A DNA stretch of 64,000 nucleotides from Chrysoperla carnea. Taxonomy: Eukaryota > Arthropoda > Insecta > Neuroptera > Chrysopidae. Both the position numbers and the translations under genes were made by a program. The notes below the pieces were generated by a model. It did not search any database and had not been told where the DNA came from. It worked only from the letters and a program-made list of their open reading frames with translations. The DNA is taken from contig NC_058341.1 of assembly GCF_905475395.1 (NCBI RefSeq), positions 70,377,501-70,441,500 of the forward strand. The letters are read 5' to 3'. Shown piece after piece: positions 1-11,458 of this stretch (its first letter is position 1; the number at the start of each line of letters is the position of its first letter).

Positions 1-54
1 TAGGGTGGAACTACATACTTCGGAAAAATATATTGTTGAATTTAAGTTATCAAA

Positions 55-3000
55 ATGTCCGAGGAAGAAAAGTACCACATCGCACACTTCGATGGAACCA
101 ATTTTTCAAACTGGAAATTTAGAATAGAAACTCGTCTAGAGGAATTGGACTTACTATCATTCATAAATAAAACACTTGAGTCACAGTTTACTCAAGGAAT
201 GTCTGAGGAAGATAAAGAAAAGTTAAGGAAGAAAGACAAACGCTGTAAGTCACAAATTATTCAAAAAATAGCTGATAGTCACCTACAATACGCAAAAGAA
301 AAAGAGACGGCGTACGATCTTTGGAATTCTCTAAAAGGAACTTTCGAAAGAAAAGGTTTGGCAAATCAACTTTTTATCAGAAAAACATTATTAACAATGA
401 AATATAACCCCGGAAATGAATCATTAGCTAGTCATTTTTTAAAATTTGATAAATTGAGTCGGGAATTGAAACAAACGGGAGCGACCATGGAAGAAACTGA
501 TATTGTTTGTCATCTTCTTTTGACCATGCTGCCGGAAATGGATACTATTGTCACGGCACTTGAAACTCTTTCAAAGGAAGACTTATCGATCGCATTTGTG
601 AAAAATCGCCTTATGGATGAAGAAACGAAAAAAAAAGGTCAAGGAAAAGAAAAGAACACACACAACGAAGAAGCAACTTCAACAGCATTTACAGCTGGAA
701 ACAAGGGGACAGTCTGGAAAAGACTTGGTGACAAATACGCTGGAAAAAATAAACACAGCGGAACAAGTTTCCCTTACCGTTGCCATGAATGTGGAAAAAC
801 TGGTCATAAACGAGCTAACTGTAAAAACAAAAAGAAGCACTCTCATTGGACAAACGCCAATCTCGCTAACGATAAGGAGGAGAATGAAAATTTCTCCTTC
901 GTGGCCACAACAGCTGGGGAGGCAGAATCAGGAACAAAATTCTTTCTCGATTCGGGAGCTTCGGATCATTTGGTACGTGAGGAAGAACTGATTAACGTGC
1001 GAAAGCTGGAAAATTCGATCACAATCAAAGTAGCAAAATCTGGTGCCTCTCTCAAGGCATTTTACACGGGCGATTTGGAAGTTTTGAGTTTTGTAAATTC
1101 GAAAAATACAAAAATAATAATCAAGAACGTTTTACTGGTCCCAGGACTCAGTCATAATTTACTGTCAATTAGAAGACTGGAAGAAGCTGGATTTGAAATC
1201 ACGTTCAAGAATGGTGCAGGGAAAATTCGGAAAAATGGAAAAACTGCTGCCATTGCCGTTAGAGGAACTTCAGGACTCTATGTGCTCAACTTCAAGAAGA
1301 ATATGGTTAACGCAAATCTTTGCGAAGGAGAAACGTCCCTGAAACTTTGGCATAAACGTATGGGACACCTTAATTACGACAGCGTCAAACGTCTGCCTGA
1401 AGTGGCCGATGGAATCACGCTGGTCGGAACAACGACTCCTACAGAAGTCTGTGAAATATGTGTGGAAGGAAAACAAGCGAAACTAAAACACAATAAGACG
1501 CGTCATCGAGCTACTCGACCCTTGCAACTAGTGCATACTGACTTGTTTGGTCCCATCACACCGACATCTCATGATGGAAAAAGGTACTTACTTACTCTTA
1601 CGGACGATTTTACCCACTTTGCAGTTTCGTACCCTCTGGGAGCAAAATCGGAAACTTTGAAGTACCTGAAGATATTCGAAAGAATGGCAACTGCACATTT
1701 CAATTATCGAATGAGCCGACTTCGATGCGACAACGGAGGAGAATATATCTCAAACGAAGCGAAAACCTTCTGCGAAGAGAAGGGAATTCAGGTGGAATTG
1801 ACCATAAGGTACACACCTTAGCAAAATGGCGTCGCGGAACGGATGAATCGAACCATAATAGAAAAAGCGCGTTGTATGCTACTAAACGCGAAGCTAGATA
1901 AATACCTCTGGGATCAAGCTTGTCTTAGCGCGGTATATTTGATCAACCGATCTCCAACTCGTGCCTTGGGCGGTGAAACACCTGCAGCCCTCTGGTACCA
2001 GGAAAAACCAAACTTAGCAAAAATTAAAGTATTTGGATGTATTGCTTTTCTGAAAATACCGAAAGAAATAATTGGAACCAAATTTGAGTTACGCTCAACT
2101 CGATGCCACATGCTTGGCTACTGCCCAAATGGATACAAACTCTGGTGTCCAGAGGAACGACGAATACTTATGGGTAGGGATGTCATCTTCGACGAATCTA
2201 AGTTTAGATTTGGAAATAGCACGAATTCGGAACTCTGGTCGGGCGACTACGAAGAATACGAACTCAAGGAGAATAAATCGGAAAACTTTAAAAACAACGA
2301 AAAACCAATGGAAAAAAAAGACTTGAAAGATGAATTAAAAGAAAATGAGGATATTAATTTAGAAAATTGCGGAACTAACAGAAGAAGCACTAGAAATCGG
2401 GTTCAACCTCAACGATTCGATGACTTCATTCTACTCGCGCTAAGCGCAGAAGCCTACGTCGACAACGTACCGCAAACCTATGAAGAAGTCAAAGAACGAG
2501 CTGATCGAGAGAATTGGGAAGAAGCTGTCAAACAGGAAATGGAATCGATCATTGAGAATAAAACCTGGGAATTTGCTGAATTACCACCAGGAGCCCGAGC
2601 AATAGATTGCAAATGGGTATTTAAGCTTAAAAGAAAGGCTGATGGCTCCATTGAAAAATACAAAGCACGATTAGTTGCTAAAGGGTGTGCTCAGAAAAAG
2701 GGTATAGATTATGAGGAAACATATGCACCCGTTGCTCGACTAACCACTCTCAGAACCCTTCTGGCTGTTATCAATGAGCACCAACTCTATACTTACCAAC
2801 TCGACGTGAAAAATGCATTTCTTCACGGAAACCTAAAGGAAGAAATTTTTATGAAAATTCCACCAGGATGTTTTGGACCTAAAGGAAAAGTGTTGAAACT
2901 GAAAAAGGCACTATATGGCCTTAAACAAGCTCCAAAGGCTTGGAATGAAACATTCGACAACTTTGCGAAGGAAATTGGACTTGTGCAAAGCACAGCGGAT

Positions 3001-4005
3001 CGGTGCTTTTATCTGGATAATACTGGTAATGAAATCTATTTACTACTTTACGTCGATGACATTATTGTCGCGGGAAAAGATAAAAACCGCCTTTTATTTC
3101 TCAAAGAAAAATTAACGAAGAAATTCAAGATGAATGACCTCGGAAAAATTACTTCATTTCTCGGAATCAATATTACAAGACCAAATAATGAAACTCTCAT
3201 AATGAACCAGACAAATTATCTGAAAAATCTACTGATTCGGTTCAACATGGCCGACTGCAAACCTGTGCATACACCATTGGAAACAAACCTGAAGCTGGAA
3301 CATACAGATGAAGAGGAAAAGGAACTAGACGAACAGGAAACAACAACACCATATAGAGAACTGATTGGTTGTCTTATGTACGTGACAACAACCACAAGAC
3401 CAGATCTATGTGCGGCTGTCAACCTATTTAGCAGACACCAAAGCAATTTTAATCAATCCTTGTGGAAAGGTCTGAAACGGATACTCAGGTACGTGAAAGG
3501 TACATTGGAACTGGTGTTCAGGAGGAGCAACCGAGAGCCTGTAATGTGCTATGCAGATGCCAATTTTGGAAGCGAGAATGATAGGAAGTCCACATCCGGA
3601 TTTATCATTCAAGTTTTCGGGAATTCAATTCATTGGGGAACTCGAAGGCAAAGCGCAGTGGCACTATCATCTACTGAAACTGAATACATTGCACTGGCAA
3701 CAGCTGCAGCCGAACTGCTTTGGATACGCAACTTGCTGGACGATCTGAAAGTGCAATACCAAGAACCACTCATCATTCAGGAAGACAATCAAGCCTGCAT
3801 AAAATTACTTAATAAATGGGAACACAAGCGACTGAAACACATCGATGTCAAGTATAACTTCGTTCGACAGCTTGCAGAGCAGAAAATCATCGACGTGCGC
3901 TGGATCAACACCAGAGAACAACTTGCTGATATTTTCACCAAGGGACTGCCAAAAGGACAACATAATACTCTTCGAGGCCAACTAGGGTTATTACAAGCGT
4001 CTTGA
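55..4005 (+). pseudogene. copia gag-pol polyprotein, one in-frame TAG
   Basis: This is a single continuous frame of about 1317 codons broken by one TAG at 1819-1821 (codon 589). Domains in order: an N-terminal copia gag region; a CCHC knuckle (CHECGKTGHKRANC, about codon 242); an aspartic protease DSGAS (about 299); an integrase HHCC zone beginning LWHKRMGH (about 431) and catalytic-core aspartates near LVHTD (492) and DNGGEY (559); reverse transcriptase with NAFLHG (about 917) and YVDD (about 998); and RNase H with CYADANF (about 1164) and STETEY (about 1205). The stop lies in the integrase segment just before QNGVAERMNR, where other copia proteins, including the second element here, have a sense codon. 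It therefore looks like a point mutation in an otherwise well-kept element. The Met at 55 is the natural gag start (context AAAATGTCC). Sequencing error or readthrough cannot be excluded. Confidence 0.9.
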
Positions 4006-4017
4006 ATTGAGGAGGAG

Positions 4018-4262
4018 TGTTGGAATATGTGATTGAATGGATGTATGATCGTATGAATATTTTTGTGTGATCTGAAGAATGTCTTATCGTATGAATATGT
4101 TCGTATGTACAATTCAAGCCCCAGAATAGTCAGGGTAGCCAACAACAAAAAATGGAATAATACTACAGTTGACAGTTAACCACGAACGACGCATCTTGTT
4201 TTAATTATATGTTCTTTTATATTTTTAATAAATAAATTCAATAAAATAAAAGTGTGGAATCA
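4018..4262 (+). repeat. 3' LTR of copia element 1 (right edge uncertain)
   Basis: It starts TGTTGGAATATGTG directly after a purine tract (AATTGAGGAGGAG). It contains AATAAA-type polyadenylation signals (about 4229-4247). The 5' partner lies outside the window, so the end is inferred from a CA dinucleotide only. Confidence 0.5.
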
Positions 4263-5891
4263 AAAACCCAATACCTAAATTCATCACAGATGAAATTTAA
4301 AATAATATTACTCGCTATATTGTTACAAACCATTACTGCACTGGAACCAAATTATGAAACGAAAAAGATCGATAAAGGATCAGGATTACTCTTCAAACAC
4401 CTAGAAAATGCCGAAGTATGTACTAAGAAAATCTCTATATTATTAACATATAATATGACGATATTATACAATTATTATAAAAATATAAATCATCACGTTG
4501 GAAAATTAAATGATATGTGCCAAAGTGATTATAATAAACAAATAGATTACTGTAAGAAGGAACACGCAAATCTATTATATCGACTTACAAAAATTTACAA
4601 TAAATTATCTATATTATCTGAACATATAACGTTAGACAAAAAGAAGAAACGAGGAATACTCGATGGATTATCATATCCCATCAAATGGATATTTGGAACG
4701 CCGAATGCCGTCGACACCAAATTTTACGACGAATCATTACATGATCTAATTAATAATAAGAAAACCGAAGATATAATTTTGAAGAATCAAGCTGATATTA
4801 TCGATGCCGCTACAGAAAACTTTAAGCATATTACAGAAAATTTAAAAGATACAGAAAAACGACTCGACAACAATTTGATAAAAATAAATAACCAATTGAA
4901 TACAAACACAAAGAAAATAAATCAAATAAAAAATCAAGTATTAGCATTGGAACAAACGAATTACCTCAGAGACTCAATGGATGATTTAGATGAAATGGTT
5001 TCAAACTACTTAAATGACTACAATCTTATCCAGTATGGAATCGTCAACTACAATATCTTACCACCGTTACAATTCAAAGAAAAATTATACCAAATTGCAA
5101 AATCTTACAAGTTACCAATCAGCCCCAAAAACATCATGAATTTCTATGAATTATTGAAGCCTAGAGCTTTCATCCAAAATGACAAACTGAATGTAATATT
5201 AGACATTCCAACATGCAATCAATATAGATACCAATTATACACCGTAACTAAATTACCAATACCTACGAAGGAACACGTATTTTCATATATAGGTTCTGAA
5301 TACAATTACTTTTTATTGGAAATGGAAACAAACCAATATAGTCTTATAAAAGAATTAAATCAAGATATAATTCAATTGGATACTACATATGTAATCTTAG
5401 AAAATTTACCATTCTACACAGCTACCGCTAATAGATGCGAAGGATTACTTTTTTTCGAAAAAGGCATTGACAAAGAATGCCAATTTAACACAATCAACGC
5501 CAAAACAAATATTTGGGAAAACAAAACAAACAAACTTGGCTATATGTTCTTACGGAACCTTTGGAAATGCAGATAAAATGTAATGAAATTTTAACAGATA
5601 TAATTTCCTTAAATGGAATAGGGACTTTAAAAATAAAAACAAATTGCATAGCAATAAGTCCTATGGTCATATTAACTGCAGGATTTGAACCTGTCGAAAA
5701 ATTAAACATTTCTTATGTAATACCTACATTAGGAATCCCAGATGAGTGTATCGAAAAAGAAGCGGAATCTGACAATATTAAACTACAAACAATAGATTTG
5801 GATAATCTAAACTTCGACAATTTGGACATCACATTGAAGAAATTAAAAGATCAAAAACAAATATTGGACGCACCCCTAAAAGAACCATTTT

Positions 5892-6109
5892 TGTTAGATA
5901 TTAAAATTGAAATACGCGCCTCTTATAATTTTATGTAAACAATGTATACCTAGATGGCACATATGTAAACATTAGAATATAGCAAGTTGAGTTCCAACAT
6001 GTGTGTAAAAGGTGACTGAAATGAATAAAACTAAATTGATTGTAATCGATCTTTTTTATTATATTAAATCATTCAACAAATTTATCTTTCAATAAACATA
6101 AATTTATCA
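5892..6109 (+). repeat. 5' LTR of copia 2
   Basis: 218 bp, TGTTAGATAT...AATTTATCA. It contains the promoter and polyadenylation region of the element. It matches 10215-10432 without visible differences. Confidence 0.96.
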
Positions 6110-6124
6110 GGTTATGGGCCCAGA
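6110..6124 (+). other. primer-binding site of copia 2
   Basis: GGTTATGGGCCCAG starts at the last LTR base plus one. It resembles the copia PBS, which is complementary to an internal segment of initiator tRNA-Met rather than to its 3' end. Confidence 0.75.
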
Positions 6125-6259
6125 TTTTCTCTGGGTAGTGCGCGATGTTAAAAATAAATTAATAAAAATAAAAACTGAAAACAGTCTAACAATAAAATTA
6201 GTGAGGTTACGTATATTGGAACAGCGTGGAAAATTCTATGTACTTTTTGGAGGGAAAAC

Positions 6260-9200
6260 GTGTTGATTAAATTACAATTTAAGATGGCTGTTAATAATAT
6301 AGTAGTGCCTATTTTGGAGGCAAATAACTACAATAATTGGGAATTTCGAATGAAACTAATTTTGCAAAGAGAAAACTGCAGCAAAGCATTAGAAGATCCA
6401 CCAGAAGAAACAGCAACTAATGAAGTGAAGTTGTCCTTCTCGAAAGCGGATATTAAAGCTCAATCATTAATTGTACAAGGGGTGTCAGACAAACATTTGG
6501 ATATAATTAAAGACTGCACAAGTGCAAAATCGCAATTCGAAAGTTTAAAAAATGTGTTTGTGAGAACAAGCTCGTTCACAAAATTATCTCTGTGGAGGAA
6601 GTTAATTAACCTTAAACATGATGTGAATGAAGGGTTAGAAGACCATTTCTTCAAATTTGAAACTATAATTCGCGAACTTAAAGATCAAGGATCAAACATC
6701 AATGATAGTGATCAAGTATGTCATTTTCTTCTCTCTTTACCTTCTAAATACGATATAGTCGTCACAGCCATCGAAACTATTAAAGATGTTAAGATGGATT
6801 TCGTGAAATCAAGGTTACTGGATGAAGAGTTGAAAATAAGTTCCAAAGACAGTATTGAAAATGAAACGGTGTTCAAAGCTAGTACAAATAAAGGATGTTT
6901 CACATGTGGTAGTACATTGCATATACAAGTATATTGTCCAAAAAGAAAAGTCCCACCACATAGAGAAGGAAATAAAAACTTTCAACAAAATAATAGAGGT
7001 TGGAATACAAATTATAAAAATTACCAAAATGAAAGCTATCAAAATAAAAGGGATAATTATCGTGAAAGTAAACAAGCAGCTAATACAGCTGAAGATACCT
7101 ATGTAAATTTATACGCAGCAAATGTTTGTAATGAAAAAACCGGAAAAATAGTTTTTGTGTTGGATTCTGGAGCAAGCAATCATTTTGTTCAAGATTGTTT
7201 GGAACCTGTTATGCATGACGTTGAAAAATTGACACACTTTGTCGAAATTTGTACTGCGAATGGTCAAGTCATGAGAACAAATAAACAAGGAGTATTGAAA
7301 GCGGAATGTCAAGGTCGAAAAATAAATATTAAAGCACTTATCGTTCCAGGAATCAAACATAATCTTATATCAGCGTCAAAAATGACAGACAATGGTCATA
7401 AAATAATAGTCGAACAAGAAAAAACGATAATAACTAGTAACAATTTTAATTTAGAATGTGAAAAGGAAAATGGTTTATTCGTTCTAAAATTAGACGAAAT
7501 AATAAAGAAAACAGAAAACTGTCAGGTAATGGTTGAAAATTTGTGGCATAAACGATTAGGACATGCAAGTAAAGAAGCTATTGCAAAGTTGGGATTAAAA
7601 ATGTCAGATACAATTTGTTCATCGTGTGTAGAAGGAAAAGCTACTAGATATCCTTTTAAAAGAAATGAACAAAAAGCAAAAACTATTGGAGAGCTTGTAC
7701 ACAGCGATATATGTGGACCAATAAATCCAGGGACGTATGACGAAGGTAAATATTTTCAAGTCATCTTGGATGATTGCAGTCACTTTGTAGTTGTGAAAAT
7801 ATTAAAATTCAAAAATGAAGCTGAAAAAAATATAAAAGAATATGTAAATGAAATGGAAAGACAATTTGACATACGAGTAAAAAGGTTTAGGTTTGATAAT
7901 GGGGGAGAATTCTCATCGGAAAATTTCAAGAATTTTTGTAGACAAAAAGGAATTAGATTAGAATATACGATGGCGTATAGTCCTCAACAAAATGGAAAAT
8001 CAGAACGTATGAATAGGACCCTACTGAATATGATTCGAACAAAAATAGCAGACTCAGGTATACCAAAAACTCTGTGGGGAGAAGCACTAAAGTGCTCAGT
8101 GTACGAGTTGAACAGAACACCAACAACTGGATTAGAATCAAATCAAACTCCTTCGATAATGTGGCATGGACGAAATGATATAAGTAAACTGAAAATATTT
8201 GGATGTAGAAGTTGGTTCACAATAATGCCAAAAGGTAGCAAACTTGAACCCAAGGCCAAGAAGGCAGTTATGGTTGGTTATTGCGGTGGAGGGTATCGAT
8301 TATGGTTACCAGATGAAAATAAGATCATCAAGTCGAGAGATGTACGGTTTGATGAAAATATAATGGAGTATAAATTTAAAAATAATGAAGAAAAGAGATA
8401 TCTGCGAGCCGAAGTAGACGTGGATCAAGAAGAAGAAACCGAAATAAATACAAAGAAGATTGAAACAGACGAAGAAAATGAAGAAAATAAAAATCATGAA
8501 GAAAGTGAAGAAGAAGATGTCGTGTCAGCCAATACAAGAACAAAATCTGGGCGAAGTATTACAAGACCGAAAAATTTATCCGACTATGAAATATATGAAG
8601 CATATTGTTTATTGTCAAGTTCAAGTGAAGAACCGAAAACGTACAAAGAAGCAGCAAAATCACCAGAATGGCAACAAGCGATAGAACGTGAATTAGAATC
8701 TCACAAGAAACTGGAAACATGGTCATTAGCCGAACTTCCAGAAGATAAAATAGCTATTGATACACGATGGATTTTTAAAATCAAAGAAGGTGGTCAGAAG
8801 AAAGCCCGATTAGTAGCAAAAGGCTTTCAAGTGCCCAAAGAAGACGAAGAGTTTAGTTATTCACCAGTTTGTAGACTTTCAACTATCAGAATTTTGTTAT
8901 CAATAACAATTCAAAGAAATTGGACACTAAGTCAAATAGACGTTCCAACAGCATTTCTTAATGGAATATTGGAAAATGACGTGTACATAAAAACACCCGA
9001 AGGTTTAAATTGTCAATCTCAAGTGTTGAAATTGAATAGAGCCTTGTATGGTTTAAGAAATGCACCAAAATGCTGGAATATTAAATTCAATGAAGTTATG
9101 ACGAAACTTAAGTTTAATCGTTCAGAGTATGATTATTGCCTATATAAAAACAATGATGTGTATTTGATATTGTTTGTTGACGATGCGCTAATTACAGGAC

Positions 9201-10096
9201 CAAAAGAGAAAGTTGAAAAGTTGGTGAAAGATTTATACATTGAATTCAATGTTAAAAACATAAAAGAAGTAAAAATGTTCTTAGGAATGGAAATCCATAA
9301 AACAACGAATGAAATCAAGATAACTCAACATAAAATGACTTTGCGATTACTAAATGAATTCAATATGATGGAATGTCGTTCTGTTGAAACACCAATGGAA
9401 CAAAATTTTCAGATAGATGAAACACAACAGGTTTTGGTAAACATTCCTTACAGAAGATTGGTGTGTAGTTTGATGTATCTTGCAGTCGTCAGTAGACCGG
9501 ATATAACTTTCAGTGTATCAGTGTTAAGTCGATACCTTGATAAACCTACGATGCAACTTTGGAAAGCTGCAAAACGAATCCTAAGATACCTAAGTGCAAC
9601 AATGGATTATGGAATCAAATTCGAAAAAGGAGAAAGTGGTTTAGAAGGAATGTGTGATGCTGATTGGGGTGGAGATAAACAAAGCAGGAAAAGTATTAGC
9701 GGATTTGCTGGTTTTCATTCTGGAAATATTATTGCATGGCACTCAAGGAAACAAAATTGTGTCGCACTGTCATCTATGGAAGCAGAATATGTGTCAGCAA
9801 GTATTGCAACGCAAGAATTGGTAAATTTGAAAGGTGTTTTATCCGAATTTGGTGAATCAGTTCCAATTATATTAAAAATTGACAATCTGAGTGCAATTTC
9901 TTTAGTTAAAAACTTTGAAAACTCAAAAAGAAGTAAACACATTGAAATCAAGTATCACTTTATAAAAGATTTGTGTAATAAAAAACAGGTTGTTTTGAAA
10001 TACGTGTGCTCAAAAGAAAACTGTTCAGACATTTTCACAAAAGCTCTTGGCAGAGAAAAATTTCAAAATTTTAGAAACCTTTTTGTGAGTGCTTAA
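6260..10096 (+). CDS. copia gag-pol polyprotein, intact
   Basis: An intact 1278-codon frame. The Met at 6284 (AAGATGGCT, better context) is the likelier start, giving 1270 aa. Positions from the 6260 Met: gag; CCHC knuckle CFTCGSTLHIQVYC (about 213); protease LDSGAS (about 300); integrase HHCC beginning LWHKRLGH (about 427) with core Asp near LVHSD (478) and FDNGGEF (543); an acidic linker (about 715-770); reverse transcriptase starting near WIFKIK (836) with TAFLNG (about 895) and FVDD (about 971); RNase H CDADWGG (about 1131) and SSMEAEYV (about 1171). No stop, frameshift or missing catalytic residue is seen. It is clearly diverged from copia 1 and so belongs to a different copia lineage. 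Confidence 0.95.
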   Translation: MLIKLQFKMAVNNIVVPILEANNYNNWEFRMKLILQRENCSKALEDPPEETATNEVKLSFSKADIKAQSLIVQGVSDKHLDIIKDCTSAKSQFESLKNVFVRTSSFTKLSLWRKLINLKHDVNEGLEDHFFKFETIIRELKDQGSNINDSDQVCHFLLSLPSKYDIVVTAIETIKDVKMDFVKSRLLDEELKISSKDSIENETVFKASTNKGCFTCGSTLHIQVYCPKRKVPPHREGNKNFQQNNRGWNTNYKNYQNESYQNKRDNYRESKQAANTAEDTYVNLYAANVCNEKTGKIVFVLDSGASNHFVQDCLEPVMHDVEKLTHFVEICTANGQVMRTNKQGVLKAECQGRKINIKALIVPGIKHNLISASKMTDNGHKIIVEQEKTIITSNNFNLECEKENGLFVLKLDEIIKKTENCQVMVENLWHKRLGHASKEAIAKLGLKMSDTICSSCVEGKATRYPFKRNEQKAKTIGELVHSDICGPINPGTYDEGKYFQVILDDCSHFVVVKILKFKNEAEKNIKEYVNEMERQFDIRVKRFRFDNGGEFSSENFKNFCRQKGIRLEYTMAYSPQQNGKSERMNRTLLNMIRTKIADSGIPKTLWGEALKCSVYELNRTPTTGLESNQTPSIMWHGRNDISKLKIFGCRSWFTIMPKGSKLEPKAKKAVMVGYCGGGYRLWLPDENKIIKSRDVRFDENIMEYKFKNNEEKRYLRAEVDVDQEEETEINTKKIETDEENEENKNHEESEEEDVVSANTRTKSGRSITRPKNLSDYEIYEAYCLLSSSSEEPKTYKEAAKSPEWQQAIERELESHKKLETWSLAELPEDKIAIDTRWIFKIKEGGQKKARLVAKGFQVPKEDEEFSYSPVCRLSTIRILLSITIQRNWTLSQIDVPTAFLNGILENDVYIKTPEGLNCQSQVLKLNRALYGLRNAPKCWNIKFNEVMTKLKFNRSEYDYCLYKNNDVYLILFVDDALITGPKEKVEKLVKDLYIEFNVKNIKEVKMFLGMEIHKTTNEIKITQHKMTLRLLNEFNMMECRSVETPMEQNFQIDETQQVLVNIPYRRLVCSLMYLAVVSRPDITFSVSVLSRYLDKPTMQLWKAAKRILRYLSATMDYGIKFEKGESGLEGMCDADWGGDKQSRKSISGFAGFHSGNIIAWHSRKQNCVALSSMEAEYVSASIATQELVNLKGVLSEFGESVPIILKIDNLSAISLVKNFENSKRSKHIEIKYHFIKDLCNKKQVVLKYVCSKENCSDIFTKALGREKFQNFRNLFVSA

Positions 10097-10214
10097 ATTA
10101 TATTAATTGAAATGTGTACTTTTTTATTTTTTTATAATTGAAATTTTTTTTATTTTGTTTTACAATTGAAATGTATACTTTATTTTTTTTTAATACATTT
10201 AAATTGAGGCGGTG

Positions 10215-10432
10215 TGTTAGATATTAAAATTGAAATACGCGCCTCTTATAATTTTATGTAAACAATGTATACCTAGATGGCACATATGTAAACATTAGAA
10301 TATAGCAAGTTGAGTTCCAACATGTGTGTAAAAGGTGACTGAAATGAATAAAACTAAATTGATTGTAATCGATCTTTTTTATTATATTAAATCATTCAAC
10401 AAATTTATCTTTCAATAAACATAAATTTATCA
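10215..10432 (+). repeat. 3' LTR of copia 2
   Basis: 218 bp, preceded by a purine tract ending GGCGGTG. It is the same sequence as the 5' LTR and is followed by the ATTTT target duplication. Confidence 0.96.
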
Positions 10433-11458
10433 ATTTTTAGTGCATCAAGGATCAAATACAATCTCTATAATATTAAAATTACTAGGTGTAATAATTATAG
10501 CAGTTATCAGTATAAATATAATGAAATGGCTGGGCATTTGTCGATTACTAAGAAGAATGTTTAGAAGCAAAGAAAGTTGCACCAGTCCTTGTATTAAAGT
10601 CTGCCAGACATTAGTCTCTTGTGGACGTGGATCAAAAGTCATCCATACACATGATGATGAACTCGATTTGGAAGAACTAGGAACCACTCGAACCTGAGTG
10701 TCTCCTTTTAACGGCCGGGGTGTTGTATAACCCATAAACAATAAGGCCCATCGTATTAAATTAACTAAATTAAGCAAATCAAACAAAATATCATTTTATC
10801 AATTACTTATTAAGCAAAATATTATTTTATCCAATTAATTATTATATGTGGACCACCCACACTTAAATATTACAATGTATTTATTTATTAAGTAATTATT
10901 TCTTTCTTTTAACACGTAAGATAATAAAATTATTATTCAAAATAAAAATTGTTTAAAAATATAAACAATAAAATTATTATAAATAAAAATTGTTAAAAAT
11001 ATAAGCAAAATAGAATTATCTAAAATGTAATTCCAAGAATAGACATAACATAAGGCAGGAGATCAAACTATCAAAAATTCAATACACAGAAATTGATAAT
11101 CGTTATGACTATTCTTCGAAATTAGAAATATTGCACATGTAATCACAGGATGTTGATAATAGTTATTCAACAGAATTTGAAGACAAAGGAAACCTTCGTC
11201 TAAAAACAGTATAAATACCAGCATCCAAACAAGCCAAAAATCACATCATCACATTCGTACTCGATACAACCAAGTGTCAACATCTACCTGTGTTTTACAA
11301 GTGTTCTTTAAAATCAAGTGTTAATGGTTAAATCAACCAAAAAAATTTTAATAAGAGTAATTTTCTTAAAATATCCTGTGTGGGAATATTTTAAAAGAAG
11401 AGTAATTATTTAAAATTAAATTAATAAGTGATAGTGTAAATACATAAACTCGTCCTAA

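Larger units (their letters stand above)
1..4262 (+). mobile_element. Ty1/copia LTR retrotransposon 1, 5' end outside window
   Basis: The window opens in the leader of a copia-class element: a gag-pol reading frame begins 55 bases in, and no 5' LTR is present. After the pol stop there is a purine-rich tract (about 4007-4017) followed by TGTTGGAATATGTG at 4018, which is how copia-type 3' LTRs begin. The element sits immediately upstream of an errantivirus env gene (Met at 4290), so it appears to have inserted into or beside that provirus. Its right boundary is uncertain because the 5' LTR is not available for comparison; 4262 is the best CA-ending candidate and 4288 is possible. Confidence 0.85.
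5892..10432 (+). mobile_element. Ty1/copia LTR retrotransposon 2, complete with target duplication
   Basis: The element is bounded by two 218-bp LTRs (5892-6109 and 10215-10432) that read identical by eye and run TG...CA. The flanking target duplication is ATTTT at 5887-5891 and 10433-10437. A primer-binding site GGTTATGGGCCCAG lies directly after the 5' LTR, as in copia elements primed by an internal part of initiator tRNA-Met. A purine-rich tract (about 10201-10214) precedes the 3' LTR. It encodes one uninterrupted gag-pol. Identical LTRs, exact target duplication and an intact ORF point to a very recent, possibly still mobile insertion, and it is the youngest layer in this pile. Confidence 0.97.
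4290..10697 (+). pseudogene. env: errantivirus env (F-type fusion protein), broken and split by copia 2
   Basis: Three coding segments are seen: 4290-5576, 5513-5891 in another frame, and 10438-10697. The first begins with a signal-peptide-like N-terminus (MKFKIILLAILL...) and has a furin-like basic site followed by Gly (KKKKRG, about 4635-4655) and a hydrophobic fusion-peptide-like stretch. Long coiled-coil-like heptad segments follow. The second is Cys-containing ectodomain. The third has a strong transmembrane helix (about 10455-10530) and a basic and Cys-rich tail ending at 10697. This order matches the insect errantivirus Env/baculovirus F-like family, in which Env is a membrane fusion glycoprotein. 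Two lesions are visible: a one-base frame change in an A-rich stretch around 5490-5545, and insertion of copia 2 at 5892. The frame is continuous across the copia empty site, so that insertion hit a readable 3' half. No errantivirus gag-pol is present in the window. Confidence 0.8.

Noticed and set aside
5513-5938. Separate 141-codon gene
   Set aside because: It is the middle part of the errantivirus env gene in a shifted frame, with its tail inside the copia LTR.
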